Positions 1 through 10,856 of a stretch of 64,000 bases of DNA are shown piece after piece. The stretch spans positions 2,170,001-2,234,000 of the forward strand of contig OX596340.1 of the NCBI GenBank assembly GCA_951394405.1. Reading direction: 5' to 3'. The notes under the pieces were generated by a model. It was not told the origin of the DNA. It was given only the letters and a program-made list of their open reading frames with translations, and did not search any database. The stretch comes from Coprinellus micaceus. Taxonomy: Eukaryota; Basidiomycota; Agaricomycetes; Agaricales; Psathyrellaceae. The position numbers and the translations under genes are program-made. Within the stretch, counting starts at the first letter, position 1. Each line of letters opens with the position of its first letter.

Positions 1-1134
1 GTGTCTGCCTCGGGTACTGGGGGTGGGGGAGCAGTTGGTTTGGCAGGTTTCTTGCGAGGGGGAGCTGCACGGCGAGGAACAACTGGCACGGGCATAGAAG
101 CAGGCGGGCTGCGAGATGAATGATGCGATTCGGAGGATTCGATAGAGGCCAGGGATCCGGCTTCAGATGGCCTCCTGGCCGGCGTGGCTACGAAGGTATT
201 GGGTGAGGTTAAACAGACGGATCGGATAATGAAATGCGTACTTCGGGAAGGAGGCGGCGTTCCCGCAGTTGATTCCGACGGAGGTGACGACACGACTGAA
301 TAGGGCTTTCTCAGAAGATGGCATGGAGGTAACGAAGATGTACGGACCGTTAGGGACTGTTTCAATGGATACTGTTTCTGGCTCAGTTGCTTGCAGCTTG
401 GGTGAGGTAATGGCTCCCTTGGGCGTATCAGAGAGTACTGCGTCCTCGCTAACAGACGATCTCTTCTTCGGTGGTGGCGGGGGACGCTTACCAAAGACAG
501 TGGGCGGGGCCATACCGACGCGCGCACCGCCAAGGCGAGCCATCCGTGCCGCGATCGCAGCCCTACGCTGCCTCTCTTCCTCCTCTGGATCGACCTCCGC
601 AGCTTCTTCGCCCTCAGTAGAGCTCGATTCCTTTGCTTCGCTCTCTCCCGCCGCTTTCTCCTCACTGTGCTCTAGAGGAGGTGATTTCACAATACCCTCC
701 AAGTCCAACGGTTTACGTGGCTGTTCTTCATCGTCGTCGTCGTCGTCTTTGGGAGCGGCTACAACGGGAGGCGGTTTCCATTTCGGTTTCTCCAAGGCGG
801 GTTTAGGGGCGGCAGGTGGAGGCCCGCCAAATGCGCCTTTCCCCTGCAGCGCCGCCATGCGTTCCTTGAGACTTTGCCCCTTGGTGATACTCTCCTTGGC
901 ATCTGCGGTAGACGAGCCCGCCGATGGCTTCGCGGGTGTGGCTGCTTGCGATGGCTCGCCCGATGTCGGGGAGGGTGGCCGAGGTTTCCAACTGGAGAAC
1001 CCAGCTGGCTTGGGGCGGGGTGCTGGGGGAGCCGGGGCCGGTGCTGCGCTGCCTGCGCCAGCCTTCTCGAACGCCGCGATCCTGTCGCGCAACGATCCAA
1101 TCTTCTTGGGGGGTGCCTCTGCCTGGTCGGACAT
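1..1134 (-). CDS. Bbc1/Mti1-like actin-patch protein, N-terminal part (gene continues past the left edge)
   Basis: The gene starts at the ATG at 1134 and leaves the window at base 1. Two exons are visible, 1134-242 and 174-1. The 67-nt intron at 175-241 (GTACGC...CAG) keeps one frame open into a Ser/Pro/Lys-rich continuation. The protein is Pro-, Lys- and acid-rich and looks disordered. It begins with SLRDRIAAFEKAG (residues about 13-25), has a related SLKERMAALQGKGAFG near residue 90, an acidic run, and then RRAAIAARMARLGGARVGM followed by polyproline. This order recalls fungal Bbc1/Mti1, which binds type I myosin and Las17 at cortical actin patches. No SH3 domain lies in the visible part, so the assignment rests on the disordered segments; Aim21-type proteins are the main alternative. 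The SYLF gene at 18.8 kb would act in the same endocytic structure. Confidence 0.72.
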
Positions 1135-1313
1135 GGTGTTGTGGTGGCAAGGGACGGACAGGCGAGCTTATGTGCTCGACCCCACACATATGTCTTCCCA
1201 CGGACCTTTGATTCAATCAACCCGCAATGTACAATGTCCCTGGGCACACATGTTAATTAAAATTACGCTACAATGCCTCAAATCACTGTATCCATGCCAT
1301 TTCATAGTAAACC

Positions 1314-2868
1314 TCAAGACCTGGGTTGGGAGGTCGTGGACATGCGCGAGGGCGACGTCTTCCGCATCCAGAACGGCCCTACCCAGAACGTCAGTCCCCT
1401 TGTAATACACCAATTAAGGCATGGCGTTGGTAACCAACTTACCAACTGGATCATCTGCCTCGTGGACTGTCGTGGACCAGGATCCAATGACGCCGTAGGC
1501 TGAGCGTAGCCCACCTACTTGCAAACCCTCCGACCTGGTGGAGAGAAATTGAGCTTCACGTATCCGGGTACTGAACCGCTATCTCTTACCCCCAGATCGG
1601 GGCGCTTGCCTCCCCAGATACCTGTTTGAGTGTGTGTCAGTCACCAGCCTCGTAGCGGGGTCTAAAGAGACGTACGAAGCGCCATCTGACAGTCCCGTTT
1701 GAAGACATCCATGCTTTCCCGTTCATCACAGAATTGGTTAGGCCCCTCATTTCACCAGCAAAGAAGATGATGGGATTATGCGGATGTTCAGGATCTGGCT
1801 GTGTCTTCAAGAGTCGCATATCCACGGTCATCACTCTGAAGACCTCATCGAAGCTCTCGTCCTCAAATATAGAGACGTCTTCCGGAATCCCTGGCTGTAA
1901 CTAGAGCATCGTCTCGGTTAGCCGGACAGGGGCTGTGAAAAACATTCATGGATGGCTCACCAGCCCTTCGTTGTATCCTGCAACGCAACAGGTCAGCGAG
2001 TCCTTGAAATCGAGATAAAGCACGTACTCATCAACACACGATGGTCAATAAAACTAAACGACACTTCCCACTCCCCCGTGACGCCTAGCCAATCGCGTTT
2101 ATCCTCCCCAGGTGCCTCGATTTGCGTGAAAGGCAGGCTCAGAGGATAAACCGCGTACTCAAAATCCTCTGGGTCGATTGGTATCTCCTGATGCTCGATG
2201 ACCTGCATCGAGATGAGGTGGTGAATGGCCCGGACGTGCACCCAATTCACTGTCCCGTCTTCGAAAAACGGGCCAAAGTCGTTATTTGGAGCGTAATTCT
2301 GCGCATTGTACACAAACGCTCTCGAAAGCGTCCTCGTCTCCCCCCGAATATCGTTCTGCGTTAAGCCGAAGTATGTGTGGAACCTAGCTACCAACTGTCG
2401 TTCGTGTTCCGCCAATGGCTCCCGTTCAACGAGGTCGATCCACCCGTGGCGCAGTAGTGCTGGGATACCGACTAGGCTCTTTGATAGACTCTTAGGAAGA
2501 TCCGCATCCCAGTCAGTCATAGGACGGACCGACGTTGTAAGCGCCAACAGGGTCTGCAGAATCGTCCCGAGTTCCCCGGGCTTCCCTACGGAATTGGTGG
2601 TGACGAGTGTACGTGCGCGAATGGCACGCTGCACCTCCAGCTTCCACTCTATCGGTGGCCTTGGCCGGCCATCCATCGCAACGCAGCGTCGAGGGTCATC
2701 GAGTTCGAGGTGGATCAGATAAAGGTTCCTCCACAGCGTATCATCGGGCGCTTGATACACCAGACCGCGAAAGCCTCGGCACGTTTGAGCGAGATGGGAG
2801 ACATCAATGGGATCAGAGAGTGTCAGGATATGCTCCAGTAGTTCGTCAGGAAGGTCGAGGAGAGGCAT
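1314..2868 (-). CDS. F-box protein (about 420 aa) with a 17-nt microexon
   Basis: The likely start is the ATG at 2868, opening with MPLLDLPDELLEHILTL, a clear F-box; the frame is open further upstream but without family-like sequence. F-box proteins recruit substrates to SCF ubiquitin ligases through Skp1. Following the minus strand, phase-consistent splicing joins the large first exon to a 17-nt microexon (1961-1977), then an exon ending WRF (near 1670), a short exon ending APIWG, an exon encoding GLQVGGLRSAYGVIGSW, and a last exon GPFWMRKTS ending at the TGA at 1314-1316. The QVGG...GPFW end is familiar from a lineage-specific F-box family of Agaricomycetes. No LRR or WD40 repeats are visible, so the substrate cannot be guessed. 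Introns are 50-65 nt and several have a CTGAC branch site. Confidence 0.85.
1961..1977 (-). other. 17-nt microexon of the F-box gene
   Basis: On the minus strand this 17-nt block sits between TTGCAG and GTGAGCC. It joins the preceding exon (ending ATG A) to the following one (starting TTA CAG CCA) in one open frame and adds residues RYNEGL. Skipping it would break the frame. Confidence 0.7.
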
Positions 2869-3684
2869 TGGGATGGTGGTGAATAGTACTAAGCTGCGCA
2901 CCGGGTCAATTTGAAGGCCATCGGCGACCCCAGAACGCGTCACAGATTATCGGCTGGTGCCGACTCTGTCACATGATTGACTGTCCGCTTTCGGACAGCA
3001 GTACTGCCAGTTATCCCAGGCTGAGGAAGCGGTGGGAGCTCGCAGCGGGCTGACACATACCCTGCTAAAGGAACGTAAAGTCCCGACGCATTGGAGGTGA
3101 GTTCGCCAAGAATTCTTCCCTCAATCGCCGCTCTCGCAACGCGTGCGGAAACCTTCGCTTTAAATGGTAGAAATGCTGAGCCTGGACTTTGGAGTCGGCG
3201 CTTACAATATCCATTCTACCCCCTCAAATACTAACGTCCAGCTGTCCCAATCCGGGGCTGAACATTCTCCATGGTTATGGCTGTCGTGTATATTAGTTGC
3301 GCACATAAGACCCACAAATGGCCCTGAACACGGTATGCGTGCGTGTATGATAACAGTGATACAAGGTACAAATGATGGTGACGAAAATCCCGAGAGACGC
3401 CTAAAGCTACAGTATGATGCGATGGTAGATGGTTGCATTGCGAAAGGAGTGATGCGTGTGTGAAGCGGTATGAAAATAAGATAGTCTGTGTGTATAGTCT
3501 TGTATCGTGAATGACAAGAACTTCGTGTGTGTCGTGAGTTGGATTGAAAACAAACTAAGGAAAGGTTAGATGGCGACAACGGACAGGGAAGAGACTCACA
3601 AGAAAGGTTTGCGAATATGCCATCCATGTATTAAGCGTGTATACAATAAATGGTTGGCGCTTTTTGGAGACGGTGTTAGCGGAA
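2869..3684. other. Intergenic region, no gene seen
   Basis: This spacer holds the promoter of the F-box gene (reading left) and the 3' flank of the YTH gene. A minus-strand open frame at 3202-3627 has no domain and most likely lies in the 3' UTR of the YTH transcript. Confidence 0.6.
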
Positions 3685-6600
3685 TCAAGACTCGACCAGA
3701 TTCGCCCATTCCTCTAGGAAGCGCTTCCCAACGCTCGACTCGAGCTCTGTGCCATCCCGGGAAACCTTTATTTCCCTACCTTTATTCCATGCATTCCGAA
3801 GGTGACGCGTCTTGTGGAAAGGGACTTTCCGAAGCTCCAACCATTCGGCCTTGAAACAGTCTCCCCATGACGGCGAAGGCTTGTCCACAGCCTCCGATGC
3901 GTCTACCGGCCCTGCAGTTTGGGGTCCCAATGGTTCCACCCGCTCTGCTTCCGACGGTTCTCCAACTACAAGCCCTTCAACCCCAGCGACGGGATCTTTC
4001 ATCGCTCGGAAAGGGGCCGCCGGATCGAGGTGAAAGCCAGCCTGTGCAGCCATCGTCTGCTGGCGGCGCTGGTGGTGATCAAGACTGAATTTCAAGGACG
4101 GGGAGCGCTCTGGTTGATCACTAGCGCCGCCCAACTTGGCGGGAGCCGACTCTGCATGGTGATCGAGACGCTGCTGCCGAGCCAAGTCTCGACGCGCATC
4201 GCGCTGTTGCGCCTGGACGAGCGTCGGTGGGCATCCCGAGGCGATGGTCGGTCGGGGGACTTGAAGTGTTTCCGGAGACTGAAAAACAGGGCCTTCCGAT
4301 AGGAGACGGCGCTCGGTGGGGGAAATTAGATGCGCAGACGGAGAGAGGGGCGGAGGGGATGGTTGGGACCGCGATGACCATGATACCCGACCCTCGCCTT
4401 GTCGAATGGGGCCAGCCATCCTGAGATCACGCCAGGATCAGGTACCAATCATATGACGCAAAGTTAAAATTACTGTACCTTGCGTAACCGTAAAATTCTC
4501 CGCTCTTGTTTACGCTAAAGATGAGGAAAACGTCCCTCGAAGTCCGGTAAGCTCGATCCAGAACCAACTCGTTGTGCTTCTGCGTGGCCCATAACCCACC
4601 CTGAACGCTTATCTCCAAGTCCCGCTGACAAAAACCTCTAACGTCAGGAAGAAGTTGTTGGAGTGTGATGCGGAGGACGTACCTCACTCAGTGACTTCAG
4701 AATGAAATAACGAGTTGGGAAATGTTCGCCCAAGAGACTGGAGGATGTGGAGGTGTACGATTCTGAGCTGCTTGACTGCTTTGCTGTTCGACGCTCTCGA
4801 GGTTGATTAGGATCCGACGAGACAGACCCAACTCCGTCGACAAGGTCCAGAACACTTCGGGATGAGATCGATGCATCATCAGATTGCGAAGCATCGGTAA
4901 GGTTCCCGAACTGGGTTTGCTGCAATTTCCGTTGCTCTTTGACCCACTGCTTGTGCATTCCAGTGCCCCGCTGTCCCCCAACTCCGGACTTGAGATCGTC
5001 CGTGGAGCGCCGGACCTTGCAAACGAGCATTGGACACTGTGGATCGTTCGGCCGCAGCCGCTTGCCGTGGAAGGCTTGAATGGCTCCTTCCAGACTGGAC
5101 TCGTCGGAGTAATTGATGAAGGCACAGTTCGACCTCGCGATGAGGAAAATGGAAACGACGGCACCAAAACCAGCGACTTCCTCAGAAGAGTCCCCGCCAC
5201 CAGAATCGGTCGAGAAAAAATCCCAAAGCTCTTCCTGCGTCGCGTCGGCTGGGACATTACCAACCCACATCACCCAAGGCGATCGATGAGGTGGTGGCTT
5301 CGGATGCCACTCGCGACGGGAAACAGGCTTGCTGCCAGCTGAGGGCGGTCTGCTGGCGGGGGGACGAGGGCTTAGGTCTGTAATGTAGTGCGGCGCCGAG
5401 GATGGCGCAGACGTTAGTGGCGCGGTCTGTGATGTAGAGTGTGGTGTCGAAGCCGTCGAGGAATGGAAAGCACCGGTGCGAGAATCACTTGTCGAGGCTG
5501 GAAACGAGGCTTGGTCGGCGTGGTGCGGATATCGTGTGGTATATGGATGCTGGTATCGTCCCCCGTCGTAAGGGTATTGCTGCGGTGGAGCAGGCGTTCC
5601 ATGCGAGAGAAAGTACCATGTGCCTTGAGCTTCCTCTGGCACCGATGCTGCATGTTGTGGATATGGCATGGGTCCATATGGACGATACATAGGAGGAGTG
5701 GCCGGGAAGTGAGAAGGGTATGCGTATTGCGGGTTTCCCATTTGGGAGGGGTAAGCCATTCCGGGATAATGACCTGATCCCATGTATGGTTGAGATGTGG
5801 GCGAATGGGTGAGCGGGGGATGAGACCCAAATCTCGAAGACGAGGCAGTCGACGGAGCCTGACCTGAGCTAGAAGGGTCGTCCTGGGAGTGTTGTGGATA
5901 CGAATATTGGGGGTGACGGGGCGGAGCCATTGGCTGGAAATTGGATTGCATCTCGTGCCTCCCCAAATTGGAATCGACCCCGCCAGGAGAATGGTATCCA
6001 TGGGGATAGGAGTAGGGGGACGTCTGCGCTACGCCGAGCGAGGGTTGACTTGGTACCGTGTATTGACCGTAATAACCGCTGCCCTGTGGGTAAGAAGACG
6101 CTAGGGGATAGTGAAGACTTGGGGCCGGGAAGGAATGAGGGGTGGGATGCTGAGCCTCCGAGACCTGGCCTAGAGAATGAGACTGAAAATAACCTTGTAC
6201 CGTCGGATTAGTTGGTGGTCTAAATCCAGGGGTTCTGGCGGAGGGGGTGGGATGTGACTGGCGCCGTCGAGGGTCCGGTCGTGACCATTCCCGCACTGGA
6301 GTGGTCCGACTAGGTGCATCGCCTGGCATAGAACTGTGGAACGTGGAATCTCCGCCGGTATATCCTGACAAGCCAGAGAGAACAAGATTTTCTGTGTCAT
6401 ATAAATCTGGTGGGGTATGTTGGTCGCGTCGCGCGAGACAATCTAGAAAGTCCTGGAAACACGTACCAGAACAACCTCTTGACCGCGATCCGAATGAAAA
6501 TGGAACTCTATAATATGAAAATGAGGGTGAGCATGAAGAAACCGAAGGAGCGAGAAGAGGAGAAGAAAAGGACGTGGTCGAATAGCGCAACCAGCGAACC

Positions 6601-6746
6601 AGCGATGATCCCGTTCCACGTCCAAAATATTTGGGCATAATAGCCACGTGACTTACCTCACTGTGATTGGCAGCAGACAGTCGGAAGGACGCCGCTGTTG
6701 GAGTCACACTGCGACTCGGAGAGAGGACGCGCTGCGGTTCTACCAT
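3685..6746 (-). CDS. RRM + YTH domain RNA-binding protein (m6A-reader type)
   Basis: YTH domains bind N6-methyladenosine in RNA through an aromatic cage. From the ATG at 6746 the first ~480 residues are Pro/Ser/Tyr/Gln-rich and disordered. An RRM follows (WVMWVGNVPADATQEELWDFF ... CAFINYSDE). The YTH domain begins at HFPTRYFILKSLSE and crosses two introns (4625-4682 and 4421-4478) whose frames join exactly: SLSE/RDLEISVQGGLWAT...GEFYGYAR/MAGPIRQGEGRVSW. It ends with DCFKAEWLELRKVPF and TRHLRNAWNKGREIKVSRDGTE. The cage tryptophans expected in GLW and VSW are present. About 120 mostly disordered residues separate VSW from DCFKAEW, where known YTH domains have a short loop. The 5' part (about 6400-6660) probably holds one or two introns I could not fix (donor GTAAGT near 6656). 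Roughly 980 aa if none. Confidence 0.88.
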
Positions 6747-8609
6747 GACTACGCTCGTTATTTATCTCGGTGAGTTTTCAGTCGCGATGATGTCCGGGGT
6801 GTCTGAACTGGGGTGGATGCGATACTGTGGACCAATCGGTTACTCCCTTCAAATCACAGTCAGAGAATGACTCTGACATCTCGTAAAAAATTCGTGGTCT
6901 GACCTACTGGTAAGTGGCAATTGGCTTCACTGCTTGACGCACCACGGCAACCTACACAGCACAGTGTTATACCCCGAGGCCTTGCTGAGAACGGTGACGT
7001 CATCCAGCGGGGCTGCTCCTCCAACCCCGGGCGCTACTCGAGTTTTCCGGGGTGTCCGCGTGGAGCATGGAAGGGAAAACAAATACGTCAACATCACGCA
7101 GAGAGATAGAGGACCGCTTCCTCAAGGATTCTCGTCATACTCGCCGCGGCTGTGCGCACCGAGCTATACCTCTGAAGGTGAACAGCCAGCCCCAGGTCGC
7201 CCCATCCTCGTTGCTGTGGCCCTCGACGTAACGACCATTCAGTGGATCCACCACTGAGTCTGCGACCCGACCGGTGAGAGCTGAGCGCCGAAGGTGGCCC
7301 GGTTCAGCGACGATCGACTGACTACGGAAAGTATGACGATGACCTAGTAGGGGCGATCACTTGGGGGAGGACTGCTTTTGTTCATGCGGGTGATGAGGGG
7401 GTTCAAGGGAAGGGCCCGGAAGTTTCCCCTCAAGTACAGTCATGGTATAAGCTGGGTTGATGAGGCTGAGTCTAGAGCCCCCTACTTTACCATCGGAATG
7501 AAGGTAACCCTAACTCAACCCTAATTCCTAACCATCACCCCACTGTCGGTTTGATCGCCTTTCACCGCCGGTATGCGAACAGCAGGATAACATTTGACTG
7601 CTTCCTTTGTGAACGCGCTTCAAATTGGTTCTTCTCAATATCTACCGGTTCTCCAGCATGCCAGGTCTATCAGTTTCAAGGCGATTCGAGACCGACTGCG
7701 GCACCGTTCACCCCAAACGCTGGAGTGGAGCACGAGCTCAAATTGGGCTTTCACTTGCCGTAAAGAGATAGAAGCAGTTAGCTCCCTTCAAATCCACCCT
7801 ATTCACAAGCGACATGTATAGGCCACTGCCAGACTTGTCAATGTGGAGCCTTTGGGGTCTCTCACTCCAACGTCAGTTACGGGTCACCAATATGATAAAA
7901 CCCACCCTGTACCGTAAGCGGCACCACGGGTGAAGGCGCAGACCAAGATAGCGCCATGGACATTGTGGAATCTAGACTGGCTTCTAATACGGAGAGGGAG
8001 CCACCCATAAAGCCACCCCCTCCTTCCAAGTGGTGAAAGGCTGTCTTTCGAACTTGCCATAGTCATAAGTACGGCTCGCAGCTGTTTCTGAAGGGTCATC
8101 CTCGCACGGTAGACTCGTACTTCGGATGCAGTCTGCCTACCCAGCTCAGCTTTGGACGCTGGCAATTGCAATGTGATCCTGCAGTCAACATGTCGACACC
8201 AAAACGATGGTACCAGCATCATGGTAGCCGGTACCAATTCTCCAGAAGGTCTAGTATAGTAATAAGCTCTCCGATCTGGAGTATCGAAGGGTGGGGAATA
8301 TACTTCAAAAAATGAGCGTGAATTCAATAGAAAAAGGTCGCAAGGACTAGCCGAGGACAAGTAGGTGCTGAACGAAGGGTGGTTGGGTATCGAGGGTATC
8401 ACAGCGAATCGATGCACCGAGGTGTGGAGGACGTGACGAAAGCAAAAAGAACGCAAAGCGAATCGTACGATAACGATTCACGAAGAAGAAAGGAAAAGGC
8501 AGTGAGTGCCAGGATTACTGCCCGTACTTCCGGTGTTGTTCGACGGTGCCACCAGCATCCATCCTGCACCTGAAAAACACGTATACGGCACTACCACCCT
8601 CAGAACGAC
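6747..8609. other. Long intergenic region, no gene recognised
   Basis: This is the upstream side of the YTH gene and the 3' side of the BTB gene. A minus-strand open frame at 7884-8456 (190 codons) has no recognisable domain, signal peptide or splice-extended partner, so I leave it uncalled. Two telomere-like AACCCTAA units occur at 7506-7524. Confidence 0.5.
7506..7524 (+). repeat. Two copies of AACCCTAA (telomere-like motif)
   Basis: AACCCTAA occurs at 7506-7513 and 7517-7524, followed by a degenerate CCTAACC. CCCTAA is the common fungal telomere unit. Two copies are too few to claim a telomere relic. Confidence 0.4.
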
Positions 8610-9809
8610 TCAGCCGAGGTCGAAGTGATGGCCCAAATTCCTCATCACTTCATCCCTCACGCTGCCCACACAGCAAACCGCACCCTCCCAGCACCCCGCT
8701 TCCATGCACGCCCTCATCAACCCGTCACCCCTCAACCAATCTTCCACCCACTTCAACCTCCTCAATACATCCACCTCAGGCACCGCTGGTGTACAAGACT
8801 GGCTGCACGCCACAGTCCACCTGAGTTGCCACACTGCGAGGCACCGATCATGGTTCGTACATCGATGGTCGCGTGAGAAGGGGGGAGGCGAGACGCGAAG
8901 ACGTTTCCAGTAAGCGGTGAGGGAGTAATGGCCTGCGAGGAGATGGATGCGTTGGGCAGACGTTAATGGTGAGGATGCTGATGGAGGTGCGCGGCAGTAC
9001 TCGGCGATGTCGCCCGGCCTTTGGCTCCCATCGGTATCACAGTTCTCCTCGGGCGAAGAGGTTATCTTGGCTTCTGTGACCTCGACCAGGCGAATATAGT
9101 ATGCGTGTCCCAGTAGGTTCCTCAGCTCATACCTATCTGCGAACAGGATCGCAGGCACGGATGGTAGCTCCCTCCAGTGCAGCCTTGTCAGCCACTTTGC
9201 CTGGATTGAGCTGGAGAGCGAAGCGTGCCCGTAGACGTGGGCAATTCGTAGCGCGCGGGCGAAGGTTTCGCTGCTGGCCGAACGTAACGGCGTTCGGGGA
9301 GAGTTGAGGACAACCACTGCGGTTTCAACGGACCAGCGTTGAAGTTGAGCGAGGCCGAATCGAAAGGAGAGTTCGGCGATGGAGAAGAGCTGATCTAGGG
9401 GAAGTTTCTTGATGTCTAGTGAAGGGCTGTGAAGGGTTCTTTAGCATGGTGGCTAGGAGAGAAGTGATTTTGACGTACTATTTCTTGAAGGCATACACGA
9501 GGTATCGGAATTGCGAAGTCGTTATTGGTAGTCGTAATAGTATCGGGTCGTCTAGAGAGAGACCGTTACCAGTCGTGAGGAGTGCGTGCCGGACTTCCGA
9601 TGACATTGCCTCGAAGAACGCCTTTGGGGCCTAGGGGAGGGGCGAGAATGAGACGCAGAGGGTCGAGAGACAGGACAAAAACATACCACGAGTACATTCC
9701 CCTGAATTCGAACGTAGCACCCATCCTCTCCTCGGTCCGCGAAACGAGTGATAGTCGGCCGGGGTGTCGTCGGCGACGGAAGCTTTGGGGACGTCGGGGA
9801 GGAGGCCAT
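8610..9809 (-). CDS. BTB/POZ domain protein (about 350 aa)
   Basis: BTB domains mediate dimerisation and often link substrates to Cul3 ligases. The start is the ATG at 9809, in good context (TTTCCATGG). The spliced reading is ...DGCYVRIQGN / APKAFFEAMSSEVRHALL...QFRYLVYAFKKY / PSLDIKKLPLDQLFSIAEL..., the usual BTB order (KAPKAFFEAM, DDPI.L, FRYLVYAFK). The second junction needs the acceptor TTCACAG; the nearer CACTAG would create a stop. The C-terminal half (LLAGHYSLTAYWKRLR, HRCTNHDRC, AVWQLRW, RDEVMRNLGHHF) matches the BTB gene at 14.7 kb, so the two are paralogues. It reads away from eIF3i across a 1-kb spacer. Introns: one between RIQGN and APKAFF, one of about 52 nt after FKKY. Confidence 0.82.
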
Positions 9810-10856
9810 GGAAATGGTCCGATTGATGTCGTAGGGGGCGCATCGAACTCGAGAAAGGGGTGCATGTCCAAGTCGTAACGATTGCAGTTCTGCTTTCCTG
9901 AAGGCTACCCCCATTGCGGCGGTCCTTGCGCGGGGCATATGGGCGTGGTCCGAGGGTGAGTTATCCGAGACTGGAGTTGCTGGGGATACTGTTAGCAATA
10001 CAACGATCACCTCCGCCCAGGCTCTGTATACAGAGGGCTACCAGTCCGAGCACGATAATTCGGAGGACGCCAGGTCCTTATATCACGCTGGTCATCCAGA
10101 CAAAAAGGCGCCTGGAAACCGTATGCGTGATCCTAACGAATGGCAAGGGGAAGGAAATAGCGGAAGGAAGGAAGTGGGCCCTGAGCAAGACAATACGCGA
10201 CCTCCAAGTGTTTAAAACACCTTGCTAATTGTCTTCAGCCCAACCACGCGACCAAGTGACAAGCGCCCATCGGGCATTTTCGTTCGGACGCGATTGGAGA
10301 CAGGGTGGCGATATCATCCGCCAAACTGGACGAGCGTCCGGATAGGGGCTCTATGTGTGTCACACTTGACATCATGGAGCCCCCAGAGCAATCCTGCGGT
10401 GAAGGCGCCCAATGGTGTCTCAGCAGAACAATAGACTGGAGTCGTGGAACAGAGACGCCCTTTACTTAACCTCAAAGTAGTCCTATATCATGGGTTCTAT
10501 AAGTGGTACTTAGAGTGCAAAGACAAAAGAGAAAGATGATGAAATACAGGATATTCGGGTTCTCGTCCCACGACCGCATAACAATAAGCCATCGAGGTCT
10601 GTAGGTCCAGTCTCCTTCCGAGTGGTTTGGTCGGGTTGGAGTCATATCTCCGTCAAGCGGGACACCCCAATTCTCCATTCTGGCCGTCAACGAGGGGGTA
10701 CAATCAAGTCGGTGGAGGTAGGAGAGCAAGGCGCGGACGCGATAACAGCATTCTGAGCGATACCCAAATTGGGAAATTCGTGGGCCACGTGCCTCAAAAT
10801 TCTCTACCCATTACCTTCATCTCTCCCTCCAAAAGTGCCATTTATCGGACAGAAAA
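9810..10856. other. Spacer between the BTB and eIF3i start codons
   Basis: The two genes point away from each other, so this kilobase should hold both promoters. I see no coding exon beyond chance open frames. The last 60 bases before the eIF3i ATG are pyrimidine-rich (CTTCATCTCTCCCTCC), as often seen at fungal transcription starts. Confidence 0.5.

Noticed and set aside
269..1405. 378-codon plus-strand open frame
   Set aside because: It is the antisense of the Bbc1-like exon; its Ser/Ala/Gly runs mirror the Pro/Ala/Arg codons of the real gene.
3202..3627. 141-codon minus-strand frame downstream of the YTH gene
   Set aside because: No domain and no splice link to the YTH coding sequence, which already ends in a proper stop at 3685; most likely 3' UTR.
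7884..8456. 190-codon minus-strand frame
   Set aside because: No recognisable motif, signal peptide or membrane span, and no exon partner found.
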